From assembly GCF_038396675.1 (NCBI RefSeq), contig NC_088927.1:32536001-32600000 (forward strand): a DNA stretch of 64,000 nt, given 5' to 3'. The notes under the pieces were generated by a model that saw nothing but the letters and a program-made list of their open reading frames with translations, was not told the origin of the DNA and did no database searches. Of the stretch, positions 24,846 to 36,599 are shown one piece after another. The stretch comes from Hydra vulgaris. Lineage: Eukaryota; Cnidaria; Hydrozoa; Anthoathecata; Hydridae. Each line of letters starts with the position of its first letter. Position 1 is the first letter of the stretch. A program made the translations under genes and the position numbers.

Positions 24846-25848
24846 AACGTTCCCAGTTTGTTGTCGATAAAAGGCTAATAAATGTCACAAGAGAAGCGTC
24901 CTTAATTACTCGTTTTTTAGTTTTTACTTTTTTAGAAGGTTGATTTAACGATTTTTGTGCTGTTATAAAAACCGGAAAATGATCAGATATGTCTGTAATA
25001 AATATTCCAGTTTTAATTTTTACGTTTTTGAAATTATTAATTATAATTTGATCAATTGAAGTAGCAGTATTTTTTGTAATTCGAGTAGGTTTATTTATAG
25101 TAGGAATAAATCCATTTTGAAACATAATATTGAAAAAAGTTCTGACGTCTTTGTTTTTGTTGTATTCAAGTAAATCTAAATTCAGATCGCCTACGAAGTA
25201 AACGCATTTGCCACATAATTCTTCGCTTATAATTAAGCTTTTAATTTGTTTGTTAAATGCTTTTTTATTACCAGAAGGCGGTCTGTATATGACGTGTACA
25301 ACTGCGTTCTTGCAAGTTTTGTTTACAACTTCTATTGATAACAATTCAAAATCATGCGTAACAGCAAAATAATTTTTGCGTAGTTTGAAATCTAAGGAGT
25401 TGTGGATAAAAATGCATAATCCTCCACCTGTTTTTTCAGAGTCTCTAATTTGATGCAAAACTTTATAATTATTAAGTTGAAAATTAGAATTGTTTTCAAT
25501 TTCCTTATCGCGGCACCATGTTTCGGTTAGACATATAATTTGAAAGTTAATTTTGACACTGAATAAAAATTGCTTAAATTTCTCAAAATTTTTTTGGAGG
25601 CTCCTTATATTAAGGTGTAGGATAGATAATGCAGTTGAATTTATGTCAGCAGTAATACATGAGATATCTGAACTATAGTAATAAGGACTTATATTTAATA
25701 ATCCCTCCTCATCATTATAAAATTTAATATCTGATTGATTTTTTAACGGTATATATTTGTTTATTAGGAAAGGTTCAAGATTATTTATGTCAATATTAAT
25801 CAGAGCGCTATTATCAAAATTATTCCTAAATAATCGATTAGTTTCCAT
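24826..25848 (-). CDS. LINE endonuclease (ORF2, 5' part)
   Basis: A 340-codon frame with an apurinic-type endonuclease/exonuclease fold: LHLNIRSL with Asn80, CLTETW with Glu109, GGGLCIFIHN, VIYRPPSG, VGDLNLDLLEYN with Asp221 and Asn223, SIDQII with Asp266, and SDHFPVF with Asp289/His290. All the expected catalytic positions are present. It nicks target DNA to prime reverse transcription. The frame overlaps the reverse transcriptase frame by 20 bases and ends WERFENKKC*. The two frames differ by one base at an A-rich tract, which looks like a slip, not a programmed shift. The start ATG follows about 60 bases after ORF1. Confidence 0.92.
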   Translation of the reverse strand: METNRLFRNNFDNSALINIDINNLEPFLINKYIPLKNQSDIKFYNDEEGLLNISPYYYSSDISCITADINSTALSILHLNIRSLQKNFEKFKQFLFSVKINFQIICLTETWCRDKEIENNSNFQLNNYKVLHQIRDSEKTGGGLCIFIHNSLDFKLRKNYFAVTHDFELLSIEVVNKTCKNAVVHVIYRPPSGNKKAFNKQIKSLIISEELCGKCVYFVGDLNLDLLEYNKNKDVRTFFNIMFQNGFIPTINKPTRITKNTATSIDQIIINNFKNVKIKTGIFITDISDHFPVFITAQKSLNQPSKKVKTKKRVIKDASLVTFISLLSTTNWERFENKKC

Positions 25849-25907
25849 TTTAAAAATATAAATTTAAGATAACAAATATAAATAAAAATAAAAAAAAATA
25901 ATAATTA

Positions 25908-26711
25908 CTATTCCTTTCGAATCCACTCTCGAACGATTAGTTTATCGTAAGATATTATTGCAAACTTGCCAAGCTCTCGTTCCTTTTTCATTCGCTCTTT
26001 TAGATCTTTTCTTATTAATATTGTTTCTGTGCAGTAATCTTCATTAACGTAGATTTTTTTTCCTTTTAATTTTTGGACGTTTTTTAAAATAGCAACTTTA
26101 TCTTTATAATTTAGAAGTTTAATAACAACTGTTCTAATCTTTTTCGAGTCTCTAATCCCAGTCCTATGTGCCCGTTCAATTTTTATATTTTTCAATCCAA
26201 GTAAATCTTCGAAGAATTTTTGCACTTTTAATTCAGTCTCATTCCAATTTTCGTTTTCACTTTCTTTTAATCCGTCAATTCTCAAGTTATTTCTTCTTGA
26301 GCGGTCTTCTATTTCTCTAAGTTTACTCTTTATTTTTGTGATCTCACTATTATCTTTTATCTTGTTATTAATTTCTTTTGTTTTTTTCTTCAGTAGTTCT
26401 AATTTACCTGAGATAATATCATCGTTTGCTTGAATGAATTTCTGCATTTCACTGAATTCAGTTACTAACAACGTCACGGATTTATTTGTTAATTCAAGGT
26501 CGTTTGTAATGGCGATTATTTTATTTGAATTATCAATATTATCTTTATCATTTTTATCAAGTCGTTCAGTAATAATTTTCATGTTTGCAGCTGTTATGGA
26601 AGCAAATATTTTTTCGTGCTCTTTTAATAATTTTCTAGTTTCGTTTAGGATGTCGATTTTTTGCTTTTCAAGCATTTCAGAGAATAATTTTTCGATACAA
26701 TTTATATCCAT
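25908..26711 (-). CDS. LINE ORF1 (coiled-coil RNA-binding protein)
   Basis: I choose the ATG at 26711 (MDINCIEKLFSEML), because the upstream in-frame extension is a hydrophobic string read from T/A-rich leader. Residues of about 10-130 form a long heptad-rich coiled coil. Then comes RSRRNNLRIDGLKESENENW, with ERAHRTG and VVIKLLNYKDKVAIL, the RRM-like and C-terminal layout of L1/CR1-type ORF1 proteins. These trimeric nucleic-acid chaperones package element RNA. The frame is uninterrupted to its stop. Confidence 0.88.
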   Translation of the reverse strand: MDINCIEKLFSEMLEKQKIDILNETRKLLKEHEKIFASITAANMKIITERLDKNDKDNIDNSNKIIAITNDLELTNKSVTLLVTEFSEMQKFIQANDDIISGKLELLKKKTKEINNKIKDNSEITKIKSKLREIEDRSRRNNLRIDGLKESENENWNETELKVQKFFEDLLGLKNIKIERAHRTGIRDSKKIRTVVIKLLNYKDKVAILKNVQKLKGKKIYVNEDYCTETILIRKDLKERMKKERELGKFAIISYDKLIVREWIRKE

Positions 26712-26854
26712 AACAAGAATTTGAACGATACCAAGAAAATAGAAGAAAAAAGTTTTTAATAATAGTAAAAATAACAACAAAAATAAAAAAAAGTTTCAGC
26801 TAAAAATTTTCTAAGCTTTAAACGCGTCTGCTTTCAATTGAATTCAAATGAATA

Positions 26855-26995
26855 TGAACACTCTCATGTACACTCTCAATAATATTTATGAACACTCTTA
26901 TATTTATTATGAACACTCTTATTTTATACTTATGAACACTCTTATTATTAATATTTATGAACACTCTCATGAACACTCTCAATAATATTTATACT
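26855..26995. repeat. Iterated GAACACTCT tandem repeat at the LINE 5' side
   Basis: GAACACTCT(C/T)A occurs about seven times in 140 bases with AATAATATTTAT spacers of variable length. It lies immediately upstream of LINE ORF1 on the minus strand, so it may be a 5' UTR promoter repeat or a microsatellite in the target site. Confidence 0.75.
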
Positions 26996-26999
26996 ATAA

Positions 27000-27701
27000 A
27001 ACTCTTTTCCGCAGGTATAGTGGGCCCTAAAATATAAAACTTGGATAAAAAAATGTTATCCATCGTATTAAAATATATTGTTCAAAAATTTATTTTTATA
27101 TTGGAGTGCGTAGTTTACATTTAAAGTTGTAACCTTTTTAAAATTGCATACGCAATTGAGAAATAAAGTACGATTATCAGCTGCGAACTGCCAGATGTTA
27201 TTGTATAGTTAATTTTTATACCGTTATGTTGTGTTTGTGTATGAATTAGACAATTAGACTGAATTCGGTAAAAGTAATAATTTGTTGCGTATAAATTTTT
27301 TTTAAACTGTAAGAAGTTCTTCAATTTATAAGTTCTTAGTTGCATATTCAATATTTTTAAAATATAAACAATATTATTTGTTATGTCGTTGCATATCAAG
27401 GATAATGATTCTAAAAACCTTGTTGCATATACAAATTAACTTTTAAATGTATGTTCTCATTTTCAATTTTATATTAAATCTTCCGTTGTATTAAGTTAAC
27501 TTTTCATTTCTTATTTTATCTGAATTACTAGTCTCCAATTTATTTAATCGTGTTACGAATAATAAAGTATTGTTGCACGAGAGTTTATTACTTCACTGAT
27601 ATATTTAATAAAAGGTAATTAATAAATTTGTAATAATTAAAAATTTTACAACAGGTACTGAATTTATAAATTTGTAATAATTTAGATTTTGACTCATAAT
27701 A
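27000..27701. other. 5' flank of the second hAT gene
   Basis: AT-rich, non-coding. GTGGGCCCTAAAATATA at about 27020 may be the continuation of the hAT end split by the LINE. No TATA-type promoter could be singled out. Confidence 0.4.
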
Positions 27702-29650
27702 ATGGAAAAGAAATTAAGTAGTACAAGCGGTGCAGCAAAAAGAAGAAAGTTAAAAGAAACAAAAGCTACTTTAGCTAAATTGCCGAAGCTAACAACGTTT
27801 TTGAAACCAATCGAAAAGCGAGCGGAAACGGAAGTGGAAAGTCAAAACTCTGCAGAAGTGGTATGTATAAATCAGTCAGTAGAACATGATGATATCGAAG
27901 AAAACATTGCTACTGGTAATAAAAATGTGAACGAAGAAGATGTGAATAGGTCTCCGAGAAACCACCGAAATGAAGACAAGGAAGATTCAAACTCTGATAC
28001 GAATGACGCCATTGAACAAATTAATTTAGAAAAATTAAGTGAATTATTTTCTACTGACATTGCAAATTTTCATGGTAAAATACTAACAAAAGATATTAAG
28101 AAAATAATTGCATTATCGGAATCGTGTCGGCCAAAAGGTCCTTTTATACGCGACCCCTTGCAAGAAAACCGTAGGTTTTCCAAGGAATATTTTAAAACTA
28201 CCACAAAATATGGATCTATAGAAAGAATGTGGCTTTGCTATTCCCCAAAACTTGATGCCGTTTATTGCGAGCCTTGTTGGCTTTTCTCAGAAGAACGAAA
28301 AGCAAAGGATAACTGGCGTGAGCATGGTGTCAGAGATTGGCGTGGTCTTTCTAAAAAAATTAAAATTCACGAAAATAGTCAACAACATATATTTGCTTGT
28401 TGCATTTATGAAAAAAGGCGACATAATGAAACAATTGATAAAAATATAGAAGAACAAATACGATACCAATCAAATTTTTGGGTGCAAGTCTTAGAGCGGA
28501 TAGTAAATATAACATTAGCACTTTGTAAAAATTCTTTTCGTGGTCATCGTGAATCATTTGACAATGAATATAATGGTAATTTTTTAACCCAAGTTCAACT
28601 TTTATCTAAATATGATAATGTTATGAAGCAAGTTTTGAGTATGCCAAATGGATCTATAAAACATTTAAGCCATCAAATTCAAAATGAAGTCATACATTGC
28701 CTTGCAACGCATTTAAAAGCCACTCTTACTGCTGATATTAATAGTTCACCTTTTTATTCAATTATAATGGATACAACACAAGATATTACTAAAAGAGATC
28801 AGCTCAGTCAAGTATTTAGATACGTTAAAATTATTAAAAATGAAAAAGATGAAACCACATCAATTGAAATTAAAGAAGTTTTCTTGGGATTCACGGAAAT
28901 ATATAACCACACTGCTGCTGGACTACATGAAGAAAATTTAAATCTGTTAGAAAAACATCATATAAAATTAAGTAACTGCAGGGGTCAAGGTTATGATGGT
29001 GCGAACGTCATGAGTGGGATATACAATGGGGTTCAGGCCCTTTTTAAGAAAAATCAACCCAATACTATGTATATGCATTGCGCAGCTCATAATTTAAATC
29101 TTGTTATTAACGATGCGGTTAAATGTTGTGTTGAAGTTGCTTCATTTTTTGTAATGCTAGAAGATGTGTATTCATTTTTCAGAAATAGCATAAACAGGTG
29201 GGATCTACTATCCAAATATACAGGAGAATCACAAATAACATTAAAAAGGTTAAATCCAACGCGATGGGCAGGACGATATACTTCTCTTTTCGCCGTTAAA
29301 ATTCGCTTTCTTGATATAATGAAAGCTCTTTCCGAGATATCAATAACAAGTACAAAACGTGAAGAATGCGAAGAAGCAGTACGAGTACAAAAAAATATGA
29401 GCAGTTTCGAATTTGTTTTTTTGAGGTACATATACCATCAAAATTGCTGCAAACTAAAAATTTAGATCTTACGACAGCTTCAGGTTCTCTAGAAAATGCC
29501 AGCAAAAATTTAAAACAATATAGAAAGATGTTTGATTCAGCAAAACTTGAAGCGGTAGAAATAGCGACTACGTGGCAGATTCCTGCAATATTTTTTCAAA
29601 AAAGAAGAAAAATTGTGAAAAGGCATTTTTTCTTCTTTTTCGAAAAAATT
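27702..29650 (+). pseudogene. hAT transposase (TTF finger/DUF4371), 3'-truncated
   Basis: A 587-codon open frame starts MEKKLSSTSGAAKRRKLKET, a typical basic N-terminus. The TTF finger is at about 165-240 (WLCYSPKLDAVYCEPCWLFS). DUF4371 carries YSIIMDTTQD, NCRGQGYDGANVMSG, MHCAAHNLNLVI and NPTRWAGRYTS. The long uninterrupted frame suggests a recent copy. Near 29425 a deletion and frameshift occur; the +2 frame carries the continuation (LLQTKNLDLTTASGSLENA) to about 29630. There the gene stops, before the hAT dimerisation domain that the copy at 15915-16373 still has. A small MITE begins 27 bases later. The protein would bind DNA but could not dimerise. Confidence 0.9.
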
Positions 29651-29676
29651 CTTCATCGAATTCACTAGTAAACGAC

Positions 29677-29837
29677 CGGGGCTGGTATTTGACTAGGGCC
29701 AAAGCCGGATTTATGGTTGAGGCTATATAAATATTGGTGCATACTTATATGATATATATAAATAAGTCAATATGCGTTAATGCTTATGCAGTCCATTCCG
29801 TAGAACTGGCCTTGGCCACAGTCATATACCCGCCCCG
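29677..29837. mobile_element. Short MITE with about 35-bp imperfect terminal inverted repeats
   Basis: CGGGGCTGGTATTTGACTAG at 29677 is mirrored at 29799-29837 (read inward on the other strand, CGGGGCGGGTATATGACTGT). The interior has no coding capacity. It sits just past the broken 3' end of the hAT, so its arrival or excision may relate to that truncation. Confidence 0.6.
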
Positions 29838-29979
29838 TTTATTATTAGCAACTTAGTTCTGCTTTATAAAGTCATTTAAAACTTGGATAACAGCATTATT
29901 TGTATCTTCTTCTTTGATTTCTGTCTTTTTCTGTTCCATATAGCCTAGAGCTTTTATTTAAATAATCAAAATTTAAGAA

Positions 29980-30150
29980 GCTGTTTATATGAGCCTGGCT
30001 AGCCCGGTAAGCCGAGCTACTTCACTTAAACGAGATTTTGGCATGTTTAATAATTAATTATATGTTTACATGAGAAATTGGCTAGCGAGATCTCAGTTAT
30101 TCAACTGAGATCTCGTCTAGTTCTAGTGGAGTCCCACCAATAATATTTTA
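29980..30150. mobile_element. Possible MITE with GAGATCTC palindrome
   Basis: GTTTATATGAGCCTGGCTAG near 29985 and GTTTACATGAGAAATTGGCT near 30064 are related direct blocks. A perfect 13-bp hairpin (30086-30098 with 30103-30115, core GAGATCTCAGTT) follows. No protein is encoded. The family is unknown to me. Confidence 0.4.
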
Positions 30151-31268
30151 AGAATAACTAGATATCTAACCTCCACAATTTTTTTAAAGTCGAAATAGGC
30201 CATTATGGGGGCAAATTTATTATATAATTAATCACGGTAGTTTTTATCAAATAAATTAAATATGTAAAAGTTATAAACCATGGTTAATTATTGTGCTGCA
30301 TTCGATAGTTTTTTTTTTTTTTCTTTTTTTTTGTTCAATTTTTTTGTTCTTTAAACCCTACAAATTCGTAAAATATAATAGAATCTTTACAGAGCAAGTG
30401 AAATTTAAAAAAAAATTACAAAGTTACGTTATACAAAAAAATATATAAAGTAAAACTGTAAAGTATTAGAAATTACTTTAAAGAACGCGGAAAACTTGCA
30501 GAAGACCGACGGTCGTGTCATCAAGAAACCGCTATCCGTTACTAATATTTTTGGATGCTTTTATTTAAAATAAGTTTATATTTAAAAAAAAAAAAAAAAA
30601 TATGTTCTCGGTTTTCGGCAGAATAAGAATAAAAATCCAAAATGCAAAAAACAAAGAATGCAGACAAAAATAAATTTTTTAATTTTATTTCAATACACAT
30701 TAATATAAGTAGGTACACGGTTTGCTAAATAGGTAATATATATTCGTTCGAGTGTTGATAAACAAGCCTATTATTTGCTTTTGTGTTTTTGTCATTTCTG
30801 TTGTTTTTGAGTTATTTAGAGTTTTTTGAGTTATTAGAGTTCAAATAGAGCTATAAAAAACGGTAATAGAGCTTTTTATAAACTTCTGTTTAATAATAAT
30901 GTAAAAAGTGGATTATTTATTAATTAAAGCTATAAATAATGTTTTATGGCAATAATTCAAGACGGATAGCGATTAAAATTGTTATTGTGTTAAAGCGCGC
31001 GTTAAAAAACATATTTAATATTTCCTAATTAATGTCGTATTTGGCAAGTATTTTACATTTCTCTTATCTTATTACAATTGACAATGAAAGGTTTTTCCTT
31101 AAACGATTTCGATTTCAAAAATTGACTCGATAATACAACACTTTTTTTGCAATCTTTAACAGTAATTATTGAGCAATACAAGTTTTGTAGAATAAATTTT
31201 ATTAAATATATCTCGCTTAATTAAATAAATATTCCGAGAATATATGCAACCCGATGAAAAGTTTAGCA
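30151..31268. other. AT-rich intergenic, nothing recognised
   Basis: Mononucleotide A and T runs and no convincing frames. A small GC-richer patch at 30480-30540 has no identifiable content. Confidence 0.5.
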
Positions 31269-31541
31269 AATAAGGGGTTGTCCATAATGTGCGTACGCTT
31301 GAATTTCGACCCTTCTTCCCCCTCCCCCTATTCCACATTTTGCTATAGTTTTTTTGAACACCCTCCCTCTTCCTAAAACTATCTACGCTCTTAACCTACC
31401 TACCCAACATTTTATAAAATTTGTTTTACATTAATGTCTCCGTACTTTTATAACTGACCCCTGCCCTCCATCTCATATACACTTTTTGCAGACCCCATCT
31501 CCCCACCCAAGCGTACGTACTTTATGAACAATTCCTAAATG
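31268..31541. mobile_element. MITE (AGGGGTTGTCCATAA ends)
   Basis: The left end at about 31272 reads AGGGGTTGTCCATAATGTGC, then GTACGCTTG. The right end at 31510-31541 reads CAAGCGTACGTACTTTATGA, then ACAATTCCT, its imperfect inverse. The interior is C-rich on the plus strand (CCCCCTCCCCC, CCCCATCTCCCCACCC) and non-coding. Elements beginning GGGGTTGTCCATAAA are widespread non-autonomous DNA transposons in animals. Confidence 0.65.
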
Positions 31542-32288
31542 CTGTTAAATAAACTTTTATAAGGCTAAAAAATACAAAATAACTTTTTTAACAGATTCTT
31601 TATACGGATAATAATAATTTAATAACAATAAATATAACACAAAATTAATTTACAGCAATAAACAAGCCTAAAATGTCTGAAGTATTTTATTATTATTTTT
31701 AATGCGAACTTCGTAAAAATAACAAAAAAATAATAATTTGAAATAACTAAAATTCTATAGTAATTTATGATTAAAAAAAAAACTTTTATATAATGATAAG
31801 TAACTAAACAAATTCTTTAATAATCTATAATGGAAAAAAAATCTATAATTTGCTAACAAAATTTTTTTTTAATATTTATCGAAATTCTTCAATGACATCA
31901 TTTACTAAAACTTTTTCGAATTAAACGCTCTTGAATAAATTTTAAAGTCTGTAGATTGCGGCGTATATTTTAAAGACTCCGAGAGAATTGCAGCTTTAGA
32001 GACAGCAACTTCGAGTAAAACAACAAAGTTTGTTTTTGTTGGTATACATTTATTACTGTGTTTTACTTAAAAAAATTCTGCCCAAACATTTTTTATTTTA
32101 ACATTCTCTTTAAAATAAAAACAACTTGTCTCGGCCTTTTGGGATCCCTTTAAATGTTATATATTTTATTTTTTGTGTATGTTGTATTATATGTTGTAAT
32201 ACAAGTTAATCGAAATACAATGTGTATTACACAGCTTTTTTAGCTTTTTATTATACTAGGTATTTACATACTTAAAATTATTTTCAAG
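31542..32288. other. AT-rich flank upstream of the THAP gene
   Basis: No coding signal. It ends with an acceptor-like TTATTTTCAAG at 32278-32288. The first THAP exon, which should carry the initial Met and first Cys pair, is not visible here. Confidence 0.45.
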
Positions 32289-35068
32289 TTTCCATTAAAA
32301 GATCAAAATAGAAGCAAGCTGCGGCTAGTTGCACTGAAGCGAGATAAATTTGTTTCTAAAAAGCATCATTATGTCTGTAGCGAGCATTTCCTTGCTGAAG
32401 AATTTTTAGTACGTCCTGGGTGTGAAATACATCAATTGTGTCCTCATGCCATACCATCTGTTTTTAATTTTCCAAAGCATCTAGATCAGAAAAAAACCCA
32501 TCGGAAGTCAAAAAAGAGAACTGTGCTAGAAATTTCACAGAGCAGTAGCACAAATGAAGCTTGCTCATCAGATAAAGATAGAATAGAGGAGGAACCAGAA
32601 TATAGGAATCAGTGTACAGTATCACCGAGAAAACTGCTTCTGAAAAAAAAAGTTAAATATCTGCAACAAAAGTTGCGTCGCAAATCAAAAAAGGTCATCA
32701 CAGATTATGAAATCTTTTAAAGACAAAAAATGGATTTGCTAAAATGCAGCGGATTTTTTAAATACAAATTTCTCTGAACTAACAGGTAACATGTATAGAA
32801 ATGAAATGGAAAATTTCCAAAGAGCGTCAACAGGAAGACGATATTCAAAAGAAGTAAAAAAGTTTGCTCTAACTCTTCAGTTTTATTCAACTCGTGCTTA
32901 TGAATATTTACGTACAGTTTTTAAATTGCCTGCACCAAATTCATTGTCCAATTGGATATCATCTGTGCGTTTTGACCTTGTTTTGGTTTCAATAATGCTG
33001 TATTTGATGAATTGAAAGCACGTGCTGAGAATAATGCAATGTACAGAGATGCAGTATTAATTATGGATTCTATGCATATAAAAGCAGATACAATCTACAA
33101 TGAACAATCTGGAAAATTTACTGGGTTTGTAGATTATGGAGGGATAAGCGATTGAATCTGATGACAATATAGCAACTAAAGCACTTGTATTTTTGCTTGT
33201 TGGTTTGCAAAGTTATTGGAAATATCCACTTGGTTACGTACTAGTTCGTAGGTTGACAGGGTATAATTTAAAAGCGTTAGTTCAATCCTGTTTGCAAAAG
33301 TGTGAATCAGTTAACATTAGAGTGCACACTTTGACATGCGATGGAAGTTCAATAAATATAGATTGCTTACAACAATTAGGTTGCAAATTTAGTGTCAAAA
33401 TAGATCAATCTTCTAGCAGGCCTGTTTATGCTATATTAGATGCACGCAGTATGCTTAAATTAGCAAGAAGTGCTTTTGCTGATATTGGTTTTTTGTATGA
33501 TAATAATGGTCATGTCATTAAATGGGAACATATCGTACTCTTGCATCAACTTCAAAAATCAGAAGGGTTGACACTTTGTAACAAACTTGGTAGCAGACAT
33601 ATACAATTTCAACAACATAAAATGAATGCAAAAGTTGCTGGTCAAACACTGAGCTCATCAGTAGCGGATGCAATCGAATTTTTGATGAAATATAATCTAA
33701 AAGGGTTTGAAGATGCAAAAGGTACTGTGAATTTTATACGTACTTTCGATAGATTATTTGACATGATGTAATTCTAAGAATGCATTTGCAAAAAATTATA
33801 AACAACCACTTAAACCTAGCAATAGTAGTTACTGGATAGAGGCGTTTAGTAACAATATTGGATATATGCTATCTCTACGTCTTGATAAAAGAAAAAATGC
33901 ACCTTTGTTGGTTTCACATTGCCGTAAAACATGTGTTATTGGATTTGTTACAAATGAAATAAGTATGCAGAGCTTGACTCTTAAACTATGTAATCGTGAA
34001 GTTGATCCGTTGAAGTATTTATTAACTAATAAGTTGTCACTTGAGCTTATTTTTACTTGCATTTTTGAGAAAAATGGATTTAATAATAATCCAGATGTTG
34101 TGCAATCTAAATCTTCAATGAAGCGGTTACTGATACACAACAGTGTTGTACACAAGGTGTTCTTCAATGAAGCGGTTACTGATACACAACAGTGTTGCTC
34201 AACAGTGTTGCTCTACTGGTTACTGATACACAACAGTGTTGCTCAACAGTGTTGCTCAACAGTGTTGCTCAACAGTGTTGCTCAACAGTGTTGCTCAACA
34301 GTGTTGCTCAACAGTGTTGCTCAACAGTGTTGCTCCGAGCAGAAATGCAAACTGTTCAAGTTTAGATAACCTGAACTCCAACTTTTTAATCTGAAATGGT
34401 CACGTCGAAGAACACCACTACAAGATGTACCTTCTATTGAGTTCAGTAAAGAGCCATTTCTCCAATCATTATTTTGTAAACTAGACGAGGAAAACATAAT
34501 CAATTTTTAACAAGTTGTTTTATGCTACATTGAAGGGCATATTGTTCGTGATTTGTTACATCAAATTGAGTGCACAGTGTGTGCTCAACCATTAACAACA
34601 ACTTGGATTATTTCTTTAGTCAATGACCACTTTAGCTATGCCAAAACACTACCAATTGGACACATGCACAGTTTTGTTTTTCACAAAAATAAAGGAGGGC
34701 TTGTTTTTCCATCATCAGGTGTTGTCAAAGTTGGTGAAACTTGTAAAAAAGCATTTAAAGGTAGCGTATGTGGATCGAATTCAACAATAATTACTGCTAA
34801 GCAGAATATAAATGTTCTTATTCTAAGTGTTGTTATACGCAAACTTTCACCTTATGTTAATATTTTTCGAATGCTGGATGATCACTTTGACCACGATCAT
34901 TGTTAAGAGGATTTGCATATTATACAGTTAACTAAAAAAATTTCTGCTCGATTTTTAGCTATTAGATTCAAAACGTATGGTCAAAAATATTACCGCGAAG
35001 TTATTCAAGGTTTAAAAGCAGGACTTCGTCAAAAATCGAAAAAAAATATTATTTTTCTTGGACTATAA
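32289..35068 (+). pseudogene. P-element/THAP9-like transposase, broken
   Basis: Exon-like text from 32289 reads the C-terminal half of a THAP finger (FPLKDQ..., LKRDKFVSKKHHYVCSEHF, AIPSVF), then a basic coiled coil (LLLKKKVKYLQQKLRRK). At 32791-33015 the conserved RRYSKEVKKFALTLQFYSTR and YLRTVFKLPAPNSLSNW lie. After a frameshift comes DAVLIMDSMHIKAD (first acidic site). Block 33193-33771 has a GTPase-like/RNaseH insert region with LTCDGSSINI. Then FTCIFEKNGFNNNPDVVQSK is followed by a minisatellite, and the C-terminal zinc region reads in 34380-34900. The tail runs to the insertion point at 35070. Several frameshifts and stops make it dead. Its 3' flank resumes at 39980, after the inserted 4.9-kb element. 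Confidence 0.82.
34187..34334. repeat. 13-bp palindromic minisatellite CAACAGTGTTGCT
   Basis: Two units at 34187-34212 and eight perfect units at 34231-34334. The core CAACAGTGTTG is itself a palindrome around one G. The upstream stretch CTTCAATGAAGCGGTTACTG is also duplicated (about 34116 and 34161), so the array seems to have grown by stepwise slippage inside the P-like coding sequence. The frame is destroyed. Confidence 0.95.
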
Positions 35069-35929
35069 TTAGGGAGTTTAGGCAATATTTATAGCAAATG
35101 TAAATATTTTTTATATTAAATGCATAATATTCCTTAATATATTTCCTTTTCAAAATGGTTTCAACCACCTCTGTAGCTTATTTAGTTCCAAAGATATACG
35201 TGTTTTAATACTTTCAATTCATAGACTTTTTATGAAATATTTTCTTAAAGTATCTCGTTCAATTTTTGGCACCGAAAAAAAAAACTTTTTTATCTCTTTT
35301 TTTTTTTGCGTAAAAAGTTGCGTAAACTAACTTATAATAAAATTTTATTAGAAAATTTTATTGTAAATCTAAATTATTTGAACAATTCATAAGTAGAATT
35401 TTTTGGGGGGTTAACGCAGACGTACCATGAAGTAGTCAAATAACTGTATAATTTGTTTGAATATGTTTTAAACCTTTTTGACACAAAATAAATTTTCAAA
35501 TGTTTTAATTTATAATACGTTGAGCGTAACAAAACTTTGATGATAAATATTAACTTAAATTAATTTTATTTTTCTTTAATAAATTATCAATTGAACAACG
35601 TGGACCCAAACAAAACACGCCGAAAACGTCAAAATACGTACAAAATAAAAATAAATCTAAAATTTATTTTTACACAAACAAAAAAAGAAATTAGTCAAAG
35701 ACTTGTTAATAATTTCAGTATTGTTATAGATTCAAAAAAAGATTTAACCACTTATAGTCTACTGATTCGACTAATTTATTGTTTTCAGCACCTATCATAA
35801 TATAAAAAATGTTATATTTTTTAATGGGGTTAGGGTTTTTAACTTTTTAAAAAATTTGAAAACAATGAATGAAAAACTCGTTGAATTGTTCTATTTCATT
35901 GCGCTTGGCTTTATTTGATTGTGTACTCT

Positions 35930-36235
35930 CGAGTCCTTAACTCAAGGGGGGAGGGGGCGTTTATTATTTTTGGGAAACTTTGCCACCCACACTAAGCTTA
36001 TTAAGACCCCCTCCCGTTTATTAATTTTTACTTGTTTTAACAAAAAAATTATATCTAAAAACTAAAAAAAAATCAGTGAAAATCAGCTTTAAAAATCAAA
36101 AAATACATACTAGTTACTGATGAGTAATAAAACTTTCAGTGTAAATTCTGACCCTCCCCTCCCCCGGTTCATTAAATCTTGACTAAACCCCCCATCCACT
36201 TTTATTACCCCTCTCTTGTATTAAGAAATTGAGAT
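35930..36235. mobile_element. Possible nested MITE in the 4.9-kb element
   Basis: Imperfect inverted ends: CTTAACTCAAGGGGGGAGGG at about 35936, against ACCCCTCTCTTGTATTAAG ending near 36227. The interior has C-run/G-run blocks (GACCCCCTCCC, CCCCTCCCCTCCCCCGG) and no frame. Confidence 0.45.
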
Positions 36236-36599
36236 TACATAGATTAACAGACACATGGAAATACTTATACGGTTATCTTATCTATCTATTTGTCTTAAAC
36301 TTTTTAATAGATGTTTTAAATCGTTTTGTCTTTGAAATAAATTATCGCACTATTAATGTACCCAAATTTGACTATATGTTGCAAATTATTTGAACTCAGA
36401 AAAAATATTTTAATTATCGAATTTCAATTCAAACTTCAGAGTAGGCTGTGTGTGTATTGTTAACAAACAATTTTATACATAATTTACCTTGGCTATTCCG
36501 TTCATAAATTAGACAAAATTGTCTAACTTACTTAACGAAGTGCACCAACGAAAAGGTAAGCCATAGGACTTTGCACTCCATCCGTGAGCTGTCATGTTG

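Larger units (their letters stand above)
22257..26850 (-). mobile_element. LINE retrotransposon (CR1/L2-like), nearly full length
   Basis: Read on the minus strand: a 5' region with ORF1 (26711 down to 25908), an endonuclease region (25848-24826), a reverse transcriptase (24845-22746), and about 450 bases of 3' UTR ending in an A-run (seen as T at about 22259-22289). AATAAA lies about 20 bases before it. Order and spacing are canonical for an apurinic-endonuclease non-LTR element. A target-site duplication could not be fixed, though ATACTCT on one side and ACTCTTTT near 27000 on the other are candidates. The only clear lesion is one shifted base between the endonuclease and reverse transcriptase. 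Confidence 0.9.
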
